A stretch of 6,819 bases of DNA. Origin: an uncultured Veillonella sp. (GTDB lineage: Bacteria; Bacillota; Negativicutes; Veillonellales; Veillonellaceae). The stretch spans positions 1 to 6,819 of the forward strand of contig USAV01000096.1 of the NCBI GenBank assembly GCA_900552715.1, read 5' to 3'. Below, in pieces: positions 5,285-6,819 of this stretch. A model generated the notes under the pieces. That model made no database searches and was not told the DNA's origin. It was given only the letters and a program-made list of their open reading frames with translations. The position numbers and the translations under genes are program-made. Position 1 is the first letter of the stretch. Each line of letters begins with the position of its first letter.

Positions 5285-5317
5285 TTATAACATTATGTAT
5301 TACTATAAGGAGACGCT

Positions 5318-5671
5318 ATGTTATTCGTTGAATATCCTAAATGCACAACATGCAAAAAAGCAAAGAAATTCTTAGATGATCATAATATTAAATACACAGA
5401 TCGTGACATTAAGTCTGAAAACCCTACAGCTGAAGAAATCGCTGCATGGTATCCACAATCTGGTAAAGACTTGAAAGCATTCTTCAATACATCTGGTATG
5501 ATTTATCGTGAACAACAATTAAAAGATAAATTACCAAACCTTAGCGAAGAAGAAAAACTCGCTTTACTAGCATCCAATGGTATGCTTGTGAAACGCCCTA
5601 TCTTGGTTCTTGAAGACAAAGTGCTCGTTGGCTTTAAAGAAGCAGAATGGATCGAGGCGTTGAAGCTCTAA
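5318..5671 (+). CDS. ArsC/Spx-family thioredoxin-fold protein (YusI-like)
   Basis: The 117-residue product belongs to the arsenate reductase/Spx superfamily of small thioredoxin-fold proteins. The N-terminal strand is followed by a redox motif KCTTCKKAKKFLDDH (8-22) with Cys9 and Cys12, then DRDIKSENPTAEEI (28-41), FFNTSGMIYREQQLKDKL (55-72) and LLASNGMLVKRPILV (83-97), where the Arg-Pro supplies the family's cis-proline and basic residue. The C-terminus is GFKEAEWIEAL. It matches best the small cytosolic B. subtilis YusI/E. coli YffB type, for which true arsenate reduction is not established. No arsenic-resistance genes are nearby, so a general thiol or oxidative-stress role is as likely. 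AAGGAG (5307-5312) lies 5 bases before the ATG. The gene is monocistronic and ends in a strong hairpin terminator. Confidence 0.88.
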   Translation: MLFVEYPKCTTCKKAKKFLDDHNIKYTDRDIKSENPTAEEIAAWYPQSGKDLKAFFNTSGMIYREQQLKDKLPNLSEEEKLALLASNGMLVKRPILVLEDKVLVGFKEAEWIEALKL

Positions 5672-5692
5672 TTTCATATTGTAATTGGGTTG

Positions 5693-5763
5693 GAACGGAC
5701 CTATCTCTAAAAGCCTCCATAGCGAGCTAAGTCATTTTTAGAGATAGGTCCGTTCTTCTTTTT
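5693..5763 (+). terminator. 20-bp-stem terminator with conserved loop (repeat copy 1)
   Basis: Bases 5693-5712 pair perfectly with 5736-5755 (20 bp, no mismatch), and TTCTTCTTTTT follows (5753-5763). The 23-nt loop (5713-5735) contains CCTCCATAGCGAGCTAAG, a sequence found again 97 bp downstream. It terminates the ArsC/Spx-family gene, but the large conserved loop is not needed for termination. Confidence 0.8.
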
Positions 5764-5795
5764 ATACAACTTATGAAATTAGAGTAACAACTAGA

Positions 5796-5850
5796 GCCTC
5801 TGGGGAAGAGCCTCCATAGCGAGCTAAGTCTTTTTAGGGGCCTGTTCTTT
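5796..5850 (+). repeat. Conserved-loop hairpin repeat, copy 2
   Basis: The loop sequence of copy 1 recurs unchanged over 21 bases (5810-5830). The flanking arms differ from copy 1 but still pair: GCCTCT (5796-5801) with AGGGGC (5836-5841), continued inward by GGGGA (5802-5806) against TTTTT (5831-5835) as G-T pairs plus one A-T. Changed arms with kept pairing point to selection on RNA structure. TTCTTTCT follows, as after copy 1. Confidence 0.7.
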
Positions 5851-5890
5851 CTACGTTTAATAAAGAAATGAGAGCCATCAATTAGATCCT

Positions 5891-5940
5891 TTTAAACGGC
5901 ATCAAAAACGAGGTAAGTCATTTTTATAAATTTATTCTTT
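5891..5940 (+). repeat. Conserved-loop hairpin repeat, degenerate copy 3
   Basis: CGAGGTAAGTCATTTTTA (5909-5926) matches copy 1 at 17 of 18 positions, and TTATTCTTTT follows as in the other copies. The upstream half of the loop has lost the CCTCC run and the stem is reduced to weak A-T pairing (TTTAAA, 5891-5896, with part of 5923-5930). The spacing from copy 2 is 89 bp, against 97 bp between copies 1 and 2. Confidence 0.55.
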
Positions 5941-5949
5941 TGGTACTAC

Positions 5950-5992
5950 ATAAAGAAATTATAGTTCTTTATCATTTATCGAAAAAAATGAT
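5950..5992. promoter_or_regulatory. Two small inverted repeats next to the ATPase-like gene promoter
   Basis: ATAAAGAA (5950-5957) pairs with TTCTTTAT (5965-5972), and ATCATTT (5971-5977) pairs with AAATGAT (5986-5992). The second palindrome ends directly at the -35 element and is well placed as an operator; a metal-responsive regulator would be a natural guess but nothing identifies one. Confidence 0.35.
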
Positions 5993-6021
5993 TTGTATAT
6001 AATTCGCATATTTTGTATAAT
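5993..6021 (+). promoter_or_regulatory. Promoter of the P-type-ATPase-like gene
   Basis: TTGTAT (5993-5998) and a perfect TATAAT (6016-6021) are 17 bp apart. The start near 6028 leaves a leader of about 160 nt before the ATG at 6188, longer than any other leader in the window. Confidence 0.65.
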
Positions 6022-6027
6022 GGTTAC

Positions 6028-6187
6028 ATTGTAGACATACCCCTATGGGTACATAGATTTATAAAATACTTTAGGTTCATAGGGCTTTGAATTAATTTAG
6101 GTGTAGAGAGTTCTGAATTAATATTGTGTTGTTTTTGTTTTATTTCCGGAGTAAGTAAGGCCGGTTCTAGTGTATAGAGAGGTCCAT
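6028..6187 (+). other. Long leader with repeats and alternative pairings
   Basis: The leader has no credible small ORF. TACCC (6038-6042) can pair with GGGTA (6047-6051), while CCCTATG (6041-6047) can instead pair with CATAGGG (6078-6084); the two foldings exclude each other. A 26-bp unit is directly repeated at 6070-6095 and 6096-6121 (20 of 26 positions equal, both ending TGAATTAA). GAGAGG (6177-6182) is the ribosome binding site, 5 bases before the ATG. No known riboswitch class was recognised. Confidence 0.45.
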
Positions 6188-6819
6188 ATGAAATTTTTAC
6201 AGTCTTTATCGGCGCAGGTGTCGTTATTCACGCAAGGTGCTATTTTAGCATTAGGCGTTGTATTTATTCTTTTGGATGCGATTACAGAGTCATTCAATCC
6301 CGTTATAGATTTAGCATGGGTAACGGTTCTAGTTTGTGGTTTACCACTACTTATTAACAGTGTTCAAAGTATTTGGGAGCGTTTAGAGATCCATGCTAAT
6401 TTCCTCATTGTAGTGGCCATGGTGGCGCTCATTTCCATTGGCGATTATCATACGGCGGCCTATGTGGGGCTCATCGTACAGGCTGGTTTCTTCTTGGAGC
6501 AGCTTATTACGGGTGAGTCACATTACACTGTAGATAATGATATGCTTCCTATGATGCCATCTCAACTGGTGGCATTGCGTCAAGGTATCAACAACTACTC
6601 ATCGGTTATTGTTGTGGCCGTGTTGTTATTGTCTATGGGTTCCTTTGCATTGACACAGGATTTCATACATACTGTAACCTTGTTATTGGTGCTATGCCCA
6701 TGTTCTTTGGAACTTATTTTAGTAGCGCTCATGATGGGATCTCTTGTGGATGACGCATCTCCTGTATCGGAGCTTTCAAAAGGAATAAAGCAGTCTCATT
6801 TAGGTCTACTCATCGTGTC
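6188..6819 (+). CDS. P1B-type metal ATPase-like protein lacking most of the actuator domain (3' end outside window)
   Basis: 210 codons are open to the window edge. The protein resembles the membrane part of heavy-metal P1B ATPases. There are helices at about 17-35 and 43-60, then SIWERLEIHANFLIVVAMVALISIGDY (61-87), AAYVGLIVQAGFFLEQL (90-106, the usual helix ending in Leu-Glu), 136-158, and VTLLLVLCPCSLELILV (163-179) with the CPC metal-site motif at 170-172. There is no N-terminal metal-binding domain. The actuator domain that normally fills well over 100 residues between the Leu-Glu helix and the next helix is reduced to some 30 residues (106-135), although ITGES (107-111) recalls its TGES loop. 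The phosphorylation domain would lie beyond the edge. It could be a non-pumping relative, or a decayed pump; the frame is clean, which argues against simple decay. Transport activity should not be assumed. Confidence 0.72.
   Translation, partial: MKFLQSLSAQVSLFTQGAILALGVVFILLDAITESFNPVIDLAWVTVLVCGLPLLINSVQSIWERLEIHANFLIVVAMVALISIGDYHTAAYVGLIVQAGFFLEQLITGESHYTVDNDMLPMMPSQLVALRQGINNYSSVIVVAVLLLSMGSFALTQDFIHTVTLLLVLCPCSLELILVALMMGSLVDDASPVSELSKGIKQSHLGLLIV

Noticed and set aside
5318..5671. Arsenic-resistance operon
   Set aside because: No arsR, arsB or acr3 gene is adjacent, and the protein fits the general YusI/YffB-like group rather than a dedicated arsenate reductase.
5693..5940. CRISPR array
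   Set aside because: Only three diverged units at 89-97 bp spacing, with large hairpins and similar linkers; spacer lengths and repeat form do not fit CRISPR.

Overview
The window looks like chromosomal DNA of a low-GC Firmicute, most likely a Negativicute such as Veillonella. This rests on the AT-rich intergenic DNA, strong GGAGG-type ribosome binding sites, TTGnnn/TATAAT-type promoters and gene families common in that group. The genus is an inference from overall impression, not from a marker gene. There are nine protein genes, two cut by the window edges, and about 2 kb of unusually structured intergenic DNA.

Layout: (1) 1-890, minus strand: a secreted protein of unknown function, running off the left edge. 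(2) 1064-1600: a flavin-reductase-like FMN protein with a clear promoter and a perfect-stem terminator. (3) 1651-2040: no gene, but a tandem palindromic repeat, a bulged hairpin and an extended -10 promoter followed at once by a terminator-like hairpin. (4) 2065-3107: a two-gene unit, an unknown membrane protein translationally coupled to DNA-3-methyladenine glycosylase I (tag). (5) 3108-3503: a structured non-coding segment with two CU-rich direct repeats ending in a terminator (candidate small RNA), then a promoter with inverted repeats. (6) 3504-4220: a DUF554 membrane protein, closed by a very long imperfect hairpin plus T-run. (7) 4541-5233: a HigB/HigA toxin-antitoxin operon with two matching palindromic operators 32 bp apart, one filling the promoter spacer. 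(8) 5318-5671: an ArsC/Spx-family thioredoxin-fold protein. (9) 5693-5940: three tandem, diverged hairpin repeats that share one loop sequence. (10) 6188-6819: the N-terminal part of a P1B-type metal ATPase-like protein with a CPC motif but almost no actuator domain, behind a 160-nt leader.

Apart from the tag pair and higBA, the genes appear to be separate transcription units, each with its own promoter and mostly its own terminator. The gene content (FMN protein, alkylation repair, thioredoxin-fold reductase, metal-ATPase-like protein, toxin-antitoxin) fits a housekeeping/stress stretch of chromosome rather than a recognisable mobile island; no transposase, integrase, CRISPR array, tRNA or rRNA was seen. 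The least explained items are the actuator-less ATPase-like protein, the conserved-loop hairpin repeats before it, and the CU-rich structured segment after tag.
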